Positions 33,918 to 42,855 of a stretch of 64,000 nt of DNA are shown here, in pieces. Position numbers and translations under genes: made by a program. How positions within the stretch are numbered: position 1 is the first letter of the stretch; each line of letters starts with the position of its first letter. Source of the DNA: Paraburkholderia unamae (GTDB lineage Bacteria; Pseudomonadota; Gammaproteobacteria; Burkholderiales; Burkholderiaceae); the NCBI RefSeq assembly GCF_003268775.1, contig NZ_QLSU01000001.1, positions 372,001-436,000 of the forward strand. The letters are read 5' to 3'. Under the pieces are notes generated by a model that saw only the letters and a program-made list of their open reading frames with translations, had not been told where the DNA came from and searched no databases.

Positions 33918-34066
33918 GATCGTGTCTCCGTCCAGCCTTGTCTCATCGTGCGCTTGTGTGTTCCTGGCGCGCTTTGCCTGGGTGTTTGCCCTGGCCGCGC
34001 GGCACGCAACGACATGCGTTTTTTACGTGGTTAGCCGCGTTGTGATCCGACTATAATTCCCGCATC

Positions 34067-34117
34067 GATAGCCAACCAATCCGATGTTGGGATCGGGCGA
34101 TACACAAACCGGATCGC
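34067..34117. promoter_or_regulatory. 51-bp conserved element, rhaM / lysR intergenic copy
   Basis: A 51-bp element that is 39/51 identical, without gaps, to the element at 40275-40325. The conserved blocks are GATAGCC, CAATCCGA, GCGATA and AAACCGGATCGC. In this copy CCGAT-N6-ATCGG forms an inverted repeat (34081-34096). It ends three bases before the LysR start and lies 150 bases before rhaM, typical of a LysR activation and autorepression site. Confidence 0.75.
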
Positions 34118-34120
34118 TCC

Positions 34121-35113
34121 ATGAATCATCAAACCGCCGTCGTCGCACTCGTCAACCGGCTTCGATTCAAGCACCTCGCCCTGCTCGTCGCGCTCGACGA
34201 CGCGCGCAACGTCCATCAGGCCGCCGACGCCATCAACGTGGCCCAGCCCAGCGCGAGCCGCATGCTGAGCGACATCGAGGAAGCCTTCGGCTTCCGCCTT
34301 TTCGAGCGCAACGCGCGCGGCATGCAGCCCACCGCGCTCGGCGTCGTCACGCTCGCCTACGCCCGCCGCGCGCTGGCCGAACTCACGCGCTTTGCCGACG
34401 ACCTCGACGTCAAGCGGCGCGGCGGTCACGGCCAGCTCACCGTGGGCGCGATCATGGGCGCCGCACCCGACCTGCTCGCGCAGGCCGTCGCCACGCTCAA
34501 GACCGAACGGCCGCTGCTGCACGTGCGCATCCTCGGCGAAACAAGCGACCAGGTCGTGCAATTGCTGCATCGCCGCGAGGTCGATCTCGCGCTCGGCCGC
34601 CTGACCACGCCGCTCCAGCACAACGACTTCAGTTTCGAGCCGCTCGCGCGCGAAACGCTCGTGCTCGTGGTCCGTGCGCGCCATCCGCTTGCGCGCCGCG
34701 AACAGGTCACGCTTGCCGAACTGATGGACTGGCCTTGGGTCGCGCAGCCCATTACGAGTCCCGCGCGCGAGTTGTTCGAAGGCGAACTGGCGCGCGCCGG
34801 TCTCGGCACGCCCGCCAATCTCACCGAGTCGGCCTCGATTTTCGCCACGCTGCAACTGCTCGAAAGCTTCGACGCCGTGGCCATGCTGCCCGAGTCCGTT
34901 GTGCGCGACCACGTGCGCGGCAAGCTGCTCGTCGTGCTGCCGCTCGAAATCGGCAAGAGCCTGCCCGGCTTCGGCGTGCTCACGCGCAAGAACGAGCCGC
35001 TTGCCGAACCCGCCGAGCATTTCGTCGGCTTGCTGCGGCGTTTTTCGCAGCCGTTCAAGCAGGACGACGCCGCTCACGATGGCTCGCACACGGCCGCGCT
35101 CGCGTCACACTGA
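34121..35113 (+). CDS. LysR-family regulator of the rhamnose regulon
   Basis: A 330-residue LysR protein with winged helix-turn-helix at residues 15-75 (HQAADAINVAQPSASRMLSDIEEAFGFRLFERNARGM) and a periplasmic-binding-like effector domain (about 100-305). It is divergent from rhaM and sits immediately beside the 51-bp element, whose second copy precedes the catabolic operon. It is therefore the likely activator of both rhamnose operons, probably sensing rhamnose or a pathway acid. The ATG at 34121 starts only three bases after the element, consistent with autoregulation. Confidence 0.88.
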   Translation: MNHQTAVVALVNRLRFKHLALLVALDDARNVHQAADAINVAQPSASRMLSDIEEAFGFRLFERNARGMQPTALGVVTLAYARRALAELTRFADDLDVKRRGGHGQLTVGAIMGAAPDLLAQAVATLKTERPLLHVRILGETSDQVVQLLHRREVDLALGRLTTPLQHNDFSFEPLARETLVLVVRARHPLARREQVTLAELMDWPWVAQPITSPARELFEGELARAGLGTPANLTESASIFATLQLLESFDAVAMLPESVVRDHVRGKLLVVLPLEIGKSLPGFGVLTRKNEPLAEPAEHFVGLLRRFSQPFKQDDAAHDGSHTAALASH

Positions 35114-35141
35114 CACTTCGCATGGGCACCTCGCCGCGCAT

Positions 35142-35924
35142 TCATTGCAGGTTGACGAACAAGCCGCCGTCCACCAGCAACGCCGCGCCCGTGACATAGC
35201 GCGCGCGCTCGGAGGCGAGAAACACCACGCATTCGGCCACGTCTTCGGGCGCGCCCAGCCTGCCTAGCGGAATGCGCTTTTCGAAGTACGCGCGCTTGCT
35301 TTCATCGCTCAGGTCCTCGGCATTCAGGTCCGTGGCGATCGTGCCAGGCAGCACCGAATTGCAGCGTATGCCATAGGGCCCGAGCGCAATCGCGCACGAC
35401 TGCATGAGCGAATGCACGCCGGCCTTCGTGGGCGTGTAGTGCGTCTGCATGCCGCCCCCCACCAGCGCGCTGATCGAACTCGTCGCCACGATCGCGCCGC
35501 CCGTGCCCTGTTCCTTCATTTGCCGCGCGACTGCCTGGGTCACGTAGAACGCGCCATTCAGGTTCACGCCTATCGTGCGTTCGAGCACGGCGGGCGGCAT
35601 GTCCAGAAACGAATGGAACGGGCAGATGCCCGCATTGCTGGCGAGCACATCGACCTTGCCGAAGCGCTCCACCGTCTGTCGCACGAGGTCCACGCCCGTT
35701 TGCGGCGCGGCGACGTTGCCTTCCAGCGCGATGGCGCGGCGCCCGAGCCGCTCGATTTCGCCCAGCACCTCGTCGATCGCCGAGCGGCGGCCGTACGACG
35801 CGTCGTTGTCGCCCCAGTAGTTGATCGCGACGTCGGCGCCCTCGCGGGCGCTCGCAATCGCAATGGCGCGGCCAATGCCGCGCGAACCGCCGGTGACGAT
35901 CACCACCTTGTCCTTGAGCAGCAC
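35142..35924 (-). CDS. L-rhamnose 1-dehydrogenase (SDR, LRA1-type)
   Basis: A 260-residue SDR: cofactor loop VTGGSRGIG, NAG motif (SNAGICPF), catalytic Ser-Tyr-Lys in TSSISALVGG and HYTPTKAG. In this gene set it would oxidise L-rhamnose to the lactone with NAD(P)+. The start is a GTG at 35924 with AGGAG eight bases before it. It is the last gene of the leftward catabolic operon (40222 to 35142). The unusual NYWGDNDASYGRRSA segment after the second strand may select the cofactor. Substrate is inferred from context and resemblance to known bacterial rhamnose dehydrogenases. Confidence 0.82.
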   Translation of the reverse strand: MLLKDKVVIVTGGSRGIGRAIAIASAREGADVAINYWGDNDASYGRRSAIDEVLGEIERLGRRAIALEGNVAAPQTGVDLVRQTVERFGKVDVLASNAGICPFHSFLDMPPAVLERTIGVNLNGAFYVTQAVARQMKEQGTGGAIVATSSISALVGGGMQTHYTPTKAGVHSLMQSCAIALGPYGIRCNSVLPGTIATDLNAEDLSDESKRAYFEKRIPLGRLGAPEDVAECVVFLASERARYVTGAALLVDGGLFVNLQ

Positions 35925-35965
35925 GTGTCTCTCCTCTTTACCGTCTATTCGTGTCCAACGCGCGA

Positions 35966-37144
35966 TCAGTGCGTGTAAGGCCTGGAAAGTTTGCAGTCCG
36001 GATTGAGCCGCACGCCGAAGCCCGGCGCGTCCGGCACCTTGAGCCGCCCTTTCACCGGCACCGGCTCGTCGAGCAGCAACGGCGTGAACATCGGCACCAC
36101 CTTATCGGCCTTGGGCGCCATCATGAGGAACTCGGCGAACGGCGAGTTATGGCGCGTGACGACGAAGTGATAGCTGTACACCGAGGAGCCGTGCGGCACC
36201 ACGAGCACGTTATGAGCGTCGGCGAGCGCCGAGATCTTGATGAGTTCCGTCATGCCGCCGCACCAGTTCACGTCGGGCTGGATCAGGTCGCAGCACCCCA
36301 TTTCCAGCAGCATGCGAAAGCCCCAGCGCGTGGCCTCGTGCTCGCCCGTGGAGACCATCATGCCGCGCGGGACATTGCGGCGCAGTTCGGCGTAGCCCCA
36401 ATAGTCGTCGGGCGGCAGGCACTCCTCAACCCACTTGAGGCCGTATTCGTTCGCGGCCTGCGCGAGGCGCGTGGCGTAGCGCACGTCGAGACTCATCCAG
36501 CAGTCGTACATGAGCCAGAAGTCGTCGCCCACGCGCTCGCGCATCGTGGCGAGCAACTCGATGTTCTTTCTGAGGCCTTCCTCACCTTCGGCGGGACCAT
36601 GCCGCAAGGGCAGCTTGCCGCCGATAAAGCCCATCTCCTTCGCGAGGTCGGGGCGCGCGCCGGTCGCGTAGAACATCAACTCGTCGCGCACTGGGCCGCC
36701 CAGCAACTGATACACGGGCTCCTTGCGGATCTGCCCGAGCAAGTCCCACAACGCGAGATCGACGCCCGAGATGGTGTTGAGCACGACACCCTTGCGGCCA
36801 TAGTAGAGCGTGGCGTAGTACATCTGATCCCACATCTTCTCGATGTCGGTCACGCGCTGCCCTTCGAGAAAACGCGCGAGATGCTTTTCGACGATGAACG
36901 CGCCGATCTCGCCTCCCGTGGTCACGGCAAAGCCTACGGTGCCGTCGCTCGCCTCCACTTCCACCACGAGCGTGCCGAGCACGTCGATGCCGAACGAGCG
37001 GCGGCTCTGACGATACTCGGGATAACGCGCCATCGGCGTGGAAATATGATCGTCGATCCAGTGGCCGTCGGGCTGATCGTGATAGTCGGCGCCGCCGCCG
37101 CGCACGGTGAAGGCTCGCACGTGTTTGATGGTTGGCATGGCCAT
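35966..37144 (-). CDS. rhmD: L-rhamnonate dehydratase
   Basis: A 392-residue enolase-superfamily enzyme converting L-rhamnonate to 2-keto-3-deoxy-L-rhamnonate. The N-terminal cap carries [20 protein letters not shown], the family hallmark. Metal ligands follow as Asp in MYDCWMSL, Glu in [10 protein letters not shown] and Glu in [12 protein letters not shown], and the catalytic His is in [13 protein letters not shown]. The start at 37144 has AAGGAG ten bases before it. It lies between the MFS carrier and the dehydrogenase in the catabolic operon. Confidence 0.93.
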   Translation of the reverse strand: MAMPTIKHVRAFTVRGGGADYHDQPDGHWIDDHISTPMARYPEYRQSRRSFGIDVLGTLVVEVEASDGTVGFAVTTGGEIGAFIVEKHLARFLEGQRVTDIEKMWDQMYYATLYYGRKGVVLNTISGVDLALWDLLGQIRKEPVYQLLGGPVRDELMFYATGARPDLAKEMGFIGGKLPLRHGPAEGEEGLRKNIELLATMRERVGDDFWLMYDCWMSLDVRYATRLAQAANEYGLKWVEECLPPDDYWGYAELRRNVPRGMMVSTGEHEATRWGFRMLLEMGCCDLIQPDVNWCGGMTELIKISALADAHNVLVVPHGSSVYSYHFVVTRHNSPFAEFLMMAPKADKVVPMFTPLLLDEPVPVKGRLKVPDAPGFGVRLNPDCKLSRPYTH

Positions 37145-37167
37145 GTGACGTAGCTCCTTGGAGTGGA

Positions 37168-38514
37168 TTAGCGCGCGCGCCGCACGGGCGGCTCGAACGA
37201 GCGGGCCGCGGGCGTAACGGCGCGCGGCGCGACGATAAGAATGAGCAGCGCGGCGGCAAGGCTCGCGAGCCCGAGCAACTGAAGGCCCGCCGCGTGCGAA
37301 GCGAAACTGCGATCGGCGGCGGCGCGCAGCATGGGCGCGATGAAACCGCCCAGACCGCCCAGCGAATTGATGAGCGCAATGCCGCTGGCCGAGGCCGCGC
37401 CCGCGAGGTCGCGCGCCGGGAAGGTCCAGAACAGCGGCTGCGCCGCGATGAAGCCGCTTGCGGCGCAGCACAGGCCGAGCATCGCGACAAACGCGCCGGT
37501 CGTACCGCCCAGGCTCCCCGCCATGCCCGAAACCGCAATGCCCACGCCCGACATCACGAGCAACCGCACGGCCCAGGCGCGATGGCCGCCCAGGCGGTCC
37601 ACACGGCGCGGCACGATCCAGGTGAGCGCCACGGCGCACAGCCAGGGCACGGCCGCGATCAAGCCCACCTTCAGGCCCACCGAAGCGCCCACGAGCGAGG
37701 CCACCTGCTGCGGCAAGAAGAAGATCACGCCGTACACGCTCATCTGGATCAGCGCATAGATTCCGGCATACGCGAGCACGCGGCGGTCGAACAACGCGGA
37801 GAGCGCATCGCGCGGACCGTGCGCGGCGGCCTCACGCGCATCGAGCTTGATGGCCGCGGCAAGCGCGCGGCGCTCGTCGGCTTGCAGCCAGCGCGCGTCC
37901 TCGGGTTTGTCGACGAGATACCAGTAAGCCCATACGCCCACGGCCGAGGCGAGGCCGCCTTCCACCAGAAAGAGCCACTTCCAGCCCGCCAGCCCCAAGG
38001 TGCCGTGCATATCGATCAGAAGTCCTGACAACGGGCCGCCGAAGATGAACGCAAGCGGCGCGCCGAAATAGAACACACCGATGGCCCGAGCGCGCGAGGA
38101 CTGCGGAAACCACTGCGTGAGGTAATAGATGATGCCGGGAAAGAAACCCGCCTCGGCCACGCCCAGCAGGAAACGCAGCACATAGAACGAAGTGGGCGAC
38201 TGCACCCACGCCATCGCCGCGGAAATCAAGCCCCACGTGACGATGATCCGGCACATCCAGATGCGTGCGCCCACGCGATGCAGCGCGAGATTGCTGGGCA
38301 CTTCGAAAAGCGCGTAGCCGACGAAGAACACGCCCGCGCCGAACGCGAACGACGCATCGGATAGGCCGGTATCGTGTTGCAACGCCTTTTGCGCGAAGCC
38401 GATGTTCGCGCGGTCGAGGAACGCGAGCACGTACATCAGCAGCAGGAAAGGCAGCAGGCGGCGCATGGCCTTGCGGCCCGCTGACTCCGCCAGCGTTTGT
38501 GGTTCTGTCAACAT
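37168..38514 (-). CDS. MFS transporter, anion:cation symporter family, of the rhamnose operon
   Basis: A 448-residue, twelve-helix carrier of the ACS family ([52 protein letters not shown]), members of which bring in sugar acids and other organic anions. In this operon L-rhamnonate, or another acid on the pathway, is a reasonable cargo, so the cell would have both an ABC importer for the sugar and this carrier for acid. A strong AAGGAG precedes the ATG at 38514. Substrate not proven. Confidence 0.86.
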   Translation of the reverse strand: MLTEPQTLAESAGRKAMRRLLPFLLLMYVLAFLDRANIGFAQKALQHDTGLSDASFAFGAGVFFVGYALFEVPSNLALHRVGARIWMCRIIVTWGLISAAMAWVQSPTSFYVLRFLLGVAEAGFFPGIIYYLTQWFPQSSRARAIGVFYFGAPLAFIFGGPLSGLLIDMHGTLGLAGWKWLFLVEGGLASAVGVWAYWYLVDKPEDARWLQADERRALAAAIKLDAREAAAHGPRDALSALFDRRVLAYAGIYALIQMSVYGVIFFLPQQVASLVGASVGLKVGLIAAVPWLCAVALTWIVPRRVDRLGGHRAWAVRLLVMSGVGIAVSGMAGSLGGTTGAFVAMLGLCCAASGFIAAQPLFWTFPARDLAGAASASGIALINSLGGLGGFIAPMLRAAADRSFASHAAGLQLLGLASLAAALLILIVAPRAVTPAARSFEPPVRRAR

Positions 38515-38609
38515 CGGTGTCTCCTTGCCGACGCTTTTCTCTTACCGCCGCGCCGTTATTGTGATTCGTGCGCGGCGTGCGGCCGCCGCGCGCGTGGGTA
38601 CCACCCGCC

Positions 38610-39362
38610 TCAGTAGGTCGCGCGGCCGCCCGAGAGGTCGAACACCGCGCCCGTGCTGAACGCACAGTCTTCGGTCGACAGCCACACGATCATCGACGCC
38701 GCTTCATCGGGCATCAGGAAGCGGTTCATCGGGATCTTCGAGAGCATGTAGTCGATATGCTGCTGCAACATGGAGTCGAAAATCTCGGTCTTCGCGGCGG
38801 CCGGCGTCACGGCGTTGACGAGCACGCCCTTGGTCGCCAGTTCCTTGCCGAGCGACTTGGTCAATCCGATGAGCCCGGCCTTGGATGCACTGTAGTGCGA
38901 AGCATTCGGATTGCCTTCCTTGCCCGCAACCGAGGCAATATTGACGATGCGCCCATAGCCCTGCTCGATCATGTACGGCACCACGGCGCGGCAGGTGAGA
39001 TAGCAGCCGATCAGGTTCACTTCGATCACGCGGCGCCATACGTCCACGGGCAACTCCCAGGTGAGGCCGTTGCCGCCCGTGATGCCCGCGCTGTTCACCA
39101 GCGCGTGGATCGCGCCGTGCGCATTCACGGTTTGCTGCGCGGCCGCATCGACCGAAGCCGCGTCGGTCAGCTCGACCTTCACGGCCGAGACGCTGCCAAG
39201 CTCCGACAACTCGGCGCGCGAGCGCTCCAGTCGCTCGGCGTCGATATCCCACAGCGAGACCGCCGCGCCCGAGCGCAGCGCGCGCTGCGCCACGGCATAG
39301 CCCAGGCCGCGCGCGCCGCCCGTGACGACCATCACGCGATTCTTCATGTCGAGCTGATTCAT
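38610..39362 (-). CDS. 2-keto-3-deoxy-L-rhamnonate 4-dehydrogenase (SDR, LRA5-type)
   Basis: A 250-residue SDR with VTGGARGLG, NSAG, IASVAG and HYSASKAG motifs. It overlaps the hydrolase gene by four bases (ATGA at 39359-39362). In the diketo-hydrolase branch of the LRA pathway this enzyme oxidises L-KDR at C4 to 2,4-diketo-3-deoxy-L-rhamnonate, the substrate of the next enzyme. The coupling of the two genes fits this. The open frame continues to 39773 but only as shadow of the hydrolase. Confidence 0.83.
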   Translation of the reverse strand: MNQLDMKNRVMVVTGGARGLGYAVAQRALRSGAAVSLWDIDAERLERSRAELSELGSVSAVKVELTDAASVDAAAQQTVNAHGAIHALVNSAGITGGNGLTWELPVDVWRRVIEVNLIGCYLTCRAVVPYMIEQGYGRIVNIASVAGKEGNPNASHYSASKAGLIGLTKSLGKELATKGVLVNAVTPAAAKTEIFDSMLQQHIDYMLSKIPMNRFLMPDEAASMIVWLSTEDCAFSTGAVFDLSGGRATY

Positions 39363-40222
39363 TGTGCCTGCCCTCCTTGTTCGGCCACGAGGCGTTGACG
39401 TTGTTCGCCGAGCCCGCTCACGGCAAGACGCATGGTCTGCCCGGCGCGCAGATACACCGGCTCGGGCTTCTGCCCCATGCCGACGCCGGGCGGCGTGCCC
39501 GTCGAAATCACGTCGCCGGGTTGCAGGCTCATGAACTGGCTGATATAGGAAACGAGGGTGGCCACGTCGAAGATCATCGTGCGCGTGTTGCCGCTCTGAT
39601 AGCGCTTGCCGTCGACTTCGAGCCACATGTCGAGCGCCTGCGGGTCGGCGATCTCGTCGCGCGTGACGAGCCAGGGCCCGAGCGGCGCGAACGTGTCGTA
39701 GCCTTTGCCCTTGTCCCACTGGCCGCCGCGCTCGATCTGCCACTCGCGCTCGGAAACGTCGTTGACCACGCAATAACCGGCCACGTGATCGAGTGCGCGC
39801 TCGCGCGAAACGTTGCGCGCAGGCTCGCCGATCACCACGCCAAGCTCCACTTCCCAGTCCACCTTTTTCGCACCGGGCGCAATGAGTACGTCGTCATCGG
39901 GACCGGTGATCGCGCTCGTGGCCTTGAGGAACAACACCGGCTCCTTCGGCACGGGCATGTTCGATTCGGCGGCGTGATCGGAATAGTTCAGACCCACGCA
40001 GACGATCTTGCCCACGCCGCCCACGCAGGGGCCCAGGCGCGTGCCCTCGGGCACGAGCGGCAAGGCGGCGAGATCGAGCGCGGCAAGCTCGCGCAGCGCG
40101 GCGGCGCCGAGACGCTTGCCCGCCACGTCGGGCACGACGCTCGACAGGTCGCGCACGCGCCCCTCGCCGTCGATCACACCCGGCTTTTCGGCTCCCTTAC
40201 TGCCCCAACGGACCAGCTTCAT
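39359..40222 (-). CDS. 2,4-diketo-3-deoxy-L-rhamnonate hydrolase (FAH family, LRA6-type)
   Basis: A 287-residue fumarylacetoacetate-hydrolase-fold enzyme. Metal ligands are in the order seen in the family: GLNYSDHAAE, the WEVELGVVIG acidic pair, and VNDVSEREWQ, with TPPGVGMG near the end. It would cleave the diketo acid to pyruvate and L-lactate, ending the rhamnose pathway without an aldolase. It is the first gene of the leftward operon; GGAG stands eight bases before the ATG and the second 51-bp element lies 53-103 bases upstream. Confidence 0.85.
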   Translation of the reverse strand: MKLVRWGSKGAEKPGVIDGEGRVRDLSSVVPDVAGKRLGAAALRELAALDLAALPLVPEGTRLGPCVGGVGKIVCVGLNYSDHAAESNMPVPKEPVLFLKATSAITGPDDDVLIAPGAKKVDWEVELGVVIGEPARNVSRERALDHVAGYCVVNDVSEREWQIERGGQWDKGKGYDTFAPLGPWLVTRDEIADPQALDMWLEVDGKRYQSGNTRTMIFDVATLVSYISQFMSLQPGDVISTGTPPGVGMGQKPEPVYLRAGQTMRLAVSGLGEQRQRLVAEQGGQAQ

Positions 40223-40274
40223 GCGGCGTCTCCAGTGATTGGTGTAAGCGTTGCAGCCAATATAGGTGCGCCGC

Positions 40275-40325
40275 GATAGCCGAACAATCCGAAAGCCGCA
40301 TGGGGCGATAGCGAAACCGGATCGC
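40275..40325. promoter_or_regulatory. 51-bp conserved element, catabolic operon copy
   Basis: Second copy of the element described at 34067-34117, in the same orientation relative to a leftward operon. It lies 53 bases before the diketo-acid hydrolase start. The conserved blocks GATAGCC, CAATCCGA, GCGATA and AAACCGGATCGC fall at the same spacing. Confidence 0.75.
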
Positions 40326-40366
40326 GCCCTTTACCCGTAAGCACGACGGCGCGCGCCAGAAAAGCA

Positions 40367-40400
40367 AAAACCCGCGAACGCCTGGGCGTTCGCGGGTTTT
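40367..40400. terminator. Strong bidirectional terminator after glpF
   Basis: AAAACCCGCGAACGC and its exact complement GCGTTCGCGGGTTTT form a 15-bp stem with a four-base loop (CTGG). A-run on one side and T-run on the other make it usable in both directions. It lies 46 bases after the glpF stop and ends the glycerol operon. Confidence 0.9.
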
Positions 40401-40445
40401 GTGCATCGCAACGCGCCTGTCAGCCAGGCGCGAAGGCTAAAGCCA

Positions 40446-41162
40446 TCAGCTCATCGTGTGCAAATAGTGGTACAGCCCGGCCGCCGCCGCGCCGCCTGCC
40501 AGCGGCCCGAGCACCGGAATCCAGGCGTAGCGCCAGTCGCTGTCGCGCTTGCCCGGAATCGGCAGCAGCGCGTGCATGATGCGTGGCGAGAGATCGCGCG
40601 CCGGGCTCATGGCGTAGCCCGTCGGGCCGCCCAGCGAAATGCCGATACCCAGCACGAGCAGGCCCACTGGCAGCGCGTCGAGCGCGCCGAGCCCCACCTG
40701 CGGCGCGGCCAGATACAGCACGCCGAGAATCAGCACGAAGGTGCAGATCGCTTCGGTCAGCACGTTGTGCTTGACGCTGCGAATGGCAGGCGCCGTGCAG
40801 AACACCGCGAGCTTGAGGTCGGGGTCGGCCTCCTTCGCGAAGTGCTGGCGATACGCAAGCCACACGAGCAGCGCGCCGGCCATGCCGCCGAGCATCTGCG
40901 CGGCGACATAGCCGCCCACCTTCGACCACGCGAACTTGCCCGCCAGCGCGAGGCTGATCGTCACGATCGGGTTGAGGTGCGCGCCGCTGAACGAGGCGGT
41001 CACATAGACCGCCACGAACACGGCCATGGCCCAGCCCATCACGATGACGATGAGGTCGGCGCCCTTGCCTTTCGTTTTCGCCAGCAGCACGTTGGCCACG
41101 GCGCCGTTGCCGAGCAGCACGAGAATGGCCGTGCCGATAAATTCCGCAATATAGGGTGACAT
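40446..41162 (-). CDS. glpF: Glycerol uptake facilitator, aquaporin family
   Basis: A 238-residue six-helix channel that begins MSPYIAEFIGTAILVLLGNG. The two half-helix pore motifs are altered: GAHLNPIVT at residues 61-68 (NPI in place of NPA) and GYAMSPARDLSPR near 182-194 (SPA in place of NPA). The arginine of the selectivity filter (Arg189) and the following Asp typical of glycerol facilitators are kept. It is the last gene of the leftward glpD-glpK-glpF unit. Glycerol transport is expected from context; the motif changes may shift pore properties. Confidence 0.9.
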   Translation of the reverse strand: MSPYIAEFIGTAILVLLGNGAVANVLLAKTKGKGADLIVIVMGWAMAVFVAVYVTASFSGAHLNPIVTISLALAGKFAWSKVGGYVAAQMLGGMAGALLVWLAYRQHFAKEADPDLKLAVFCTAPAIRSVKHNVLTEAICTFVLILGVLYLAAPQVGLGALDALPVGLLVLGIGISLGGPTGYAMSPARDLSPRIMHALLPIPGKRDSDWRYAWIPVLGPLAGGAAAAGLYHYLHTMS

Positions 41163-41271
41163 GATTGTCTGGTTGTCTCTCTATGCCCGCGCGGCGCACG
41201 CTGTACGTGTGCGCCGTTCACGGGTTATGTTAGTTCGTTATGCTTGTTTTTTTGAAACGGGCGCGCGCGGC

Positions 41272-42774
41272 TCAGTGCGAGTCGTCGGCCCAGGCCTTGG
41301 CCGCGCGCACCGCGCGCTGCCAGCCCGCACGGCAGGCGTCGACCTGCGCGGACGGCATCGACGGAGCAAAGCGCCGGTCGAGCTTCCACTGGCTTTGCAG
41401 CTCGCCCACGTTTTGCCAGTAGCCAGTCGCGAGGCCCGCAAGATAGGCCGCGCCGAGCGCCGTGGTTTCGGTGATGCGCGGGCGCACCGCGTCCACGCCG
41501 AGCAAGTCGGCCTGGAACTGCATGAGCAGGTTGTTCGCGCTCGCGCCGCCGTCCACGCGCAACTCGCCCACGCTGATGCCCGAATCCGCCTCCATTGCCG
41601 CGAGCACGTCGAGCGACTGGTAGGCGATCGAATCGAGCGCCGCGCGCGCGAGGTGCGCCGATGTCGTGCCGCGCGTCACGCCGAACAGCGTGCCGCGCGC
41701 ATGCGCGTTCCAGTGCGGCGCGCCGAGACCCGCGAAGGCCGGCACGAGATAGACGCCGTCGGTATGCGGCACGCTCGCGGCGAGCGCTTCGATTTCCGGC
41801 GCGCTCTTGATGATGCCCATGCCGTCGCGCAGCCACTGCACGACTGCGCCCGCGATAAAGATGCTGCCTTCGAGCGCGTAATTGACCTCGTCGCCGATCT
41901 GCCAGGCGATCGTGGTCACGAGGTTGTTCTTCGACTCGATGGGCTTCGTGCCCGTGTTCATCATCAGGAAGCAGCCCGTGCCATAGGTGTTCTTCACCAT
42001 GCCCGTGCTCGTGCACATCTGGCCGAACATCGCCGCCTGCTGATCGCCCGCGATGCCTGCCAGCGGAATTTTCGAGGCGAACACCGTGGTCTTGGTCGGA
42101 CCGTAAATTTCGGACGACGAACGGACTTCGGGCAGCATGCTGCGCGGAATTTCGAGCGCGTCGAGCAACTCGTCGTCCCATTGGCGCGTGTGGATATTGA
42201 ACAGCATGGTGCGCGACGCGTTCGTCACGTCGGTCACGTGCAGCTCGTGCTTCGTGAAGTTCCACACGAGCCAGCTGTCGACGGTGCCGAACGCGAGCTT
42301 GCCCTGACGCGCCTTTTCGCGCGCGCCCGGCACGTTGTCGAGAATCCAGCGGATCTTGGTGCCCGAGAAGTACGAATCGATCGGCAAGCCGGTCCTCGCA
42401 CGCACCTTCTCTTCGAGGCCGCGCTCCTTGAGCGAGTCACAGAAGTCGGCCGTGCGGCGGTCCTGCCACACGATTGCGTTATAGATGGGGTGTCCCGTCT
42501 CGCGGTCCCAGACGATGGTCGTTTCGCGCTGGTTCGTGATGCCGATCGCGGCGATATTGGTGCCGTTCAGGCCCGCGCGCGTGACGGCCTCGGCGGCCAC
42601 GCCGGCCTGCGTCGACCAGATTTCCTGCGGATCGTGCTCGACCCAGCCCGGCTGCGGATAAATCTGCTCGAACTCCTTCTGGGCCGTCGAAACGATGTTG
42701 CCCTGGCGGTCGAATAGCATGGCGCGCGAGCTCGTGGTGCCCTGGTCGAGCGCGAGGATGTACTGTTCCTGCAT
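41272..42774 (-). CDS. glpK: Glycerol kinase
   Basis: A 500-residue FGGY-family kinase making sn-glycerol 3-phosphate. It has the N-terminal phosphate loop [50 protein letters not shown] and the C-terminal ATP-binding [15 protein letters not shown]. Length equals that of the E. coli enzyme within two residues. The ATG at 42774 was preferred to ATGs at 42783 and 42789 because GGAG lies ten bases before it. It sits between glpD (81-base gap) and glpF (109-base gap). Confidence 0.95.
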   Translation of the reverse strand: MQEQYILALDQGTTSSRAMLFDRQGNIVSTAQKEFEQIYPQPGWVEHDPQEIWSTQAGVAAEAVTRAGLNGTNIAAIGITNQRETTIVWDRETGHPIYNAIVWQDRRTADFCDSLKERGLEEKVRARTGLPIDSYFSGTKIRWILDNVPGAREKARQGKLAFGTVDSWLVWNFTKHELHVTDVTNASRTMLFNIHTRQWDDELLDALEIPRSMLPEVRSSSEIYGPTKTTVFASKIPLAGIAGDQQAAMFGQMCTSTGMVKNTYGTGCFLMMNTGTKPIESKNNLVTTIAWQIGDEVNYALEGSIFIAGAVVQWLRDGMGIIKSAPEIEALAASVPHTDGVYLVPAFAGLGAPHWNAHARGTLFGVTRGTTSAHLARAALDSIAYQSLDVLAAMEADSGISVGELRVDGGASANNLLMQFQADLLGVDAVRPRITETTALGAAYLAGLATGYWQNVGELQSQWKLDRRFAPSMPSAQVDACRAGWQRAVRAAKAWADDSH

Positions 42775-42855
42775 GTCTCTCATCTCCATCCGTACGTAGT
42801 TGTGATATCGCGCCGCATGAAGCGGCGCGTGGTGGGTACGTCAAAGCGGCGAACT

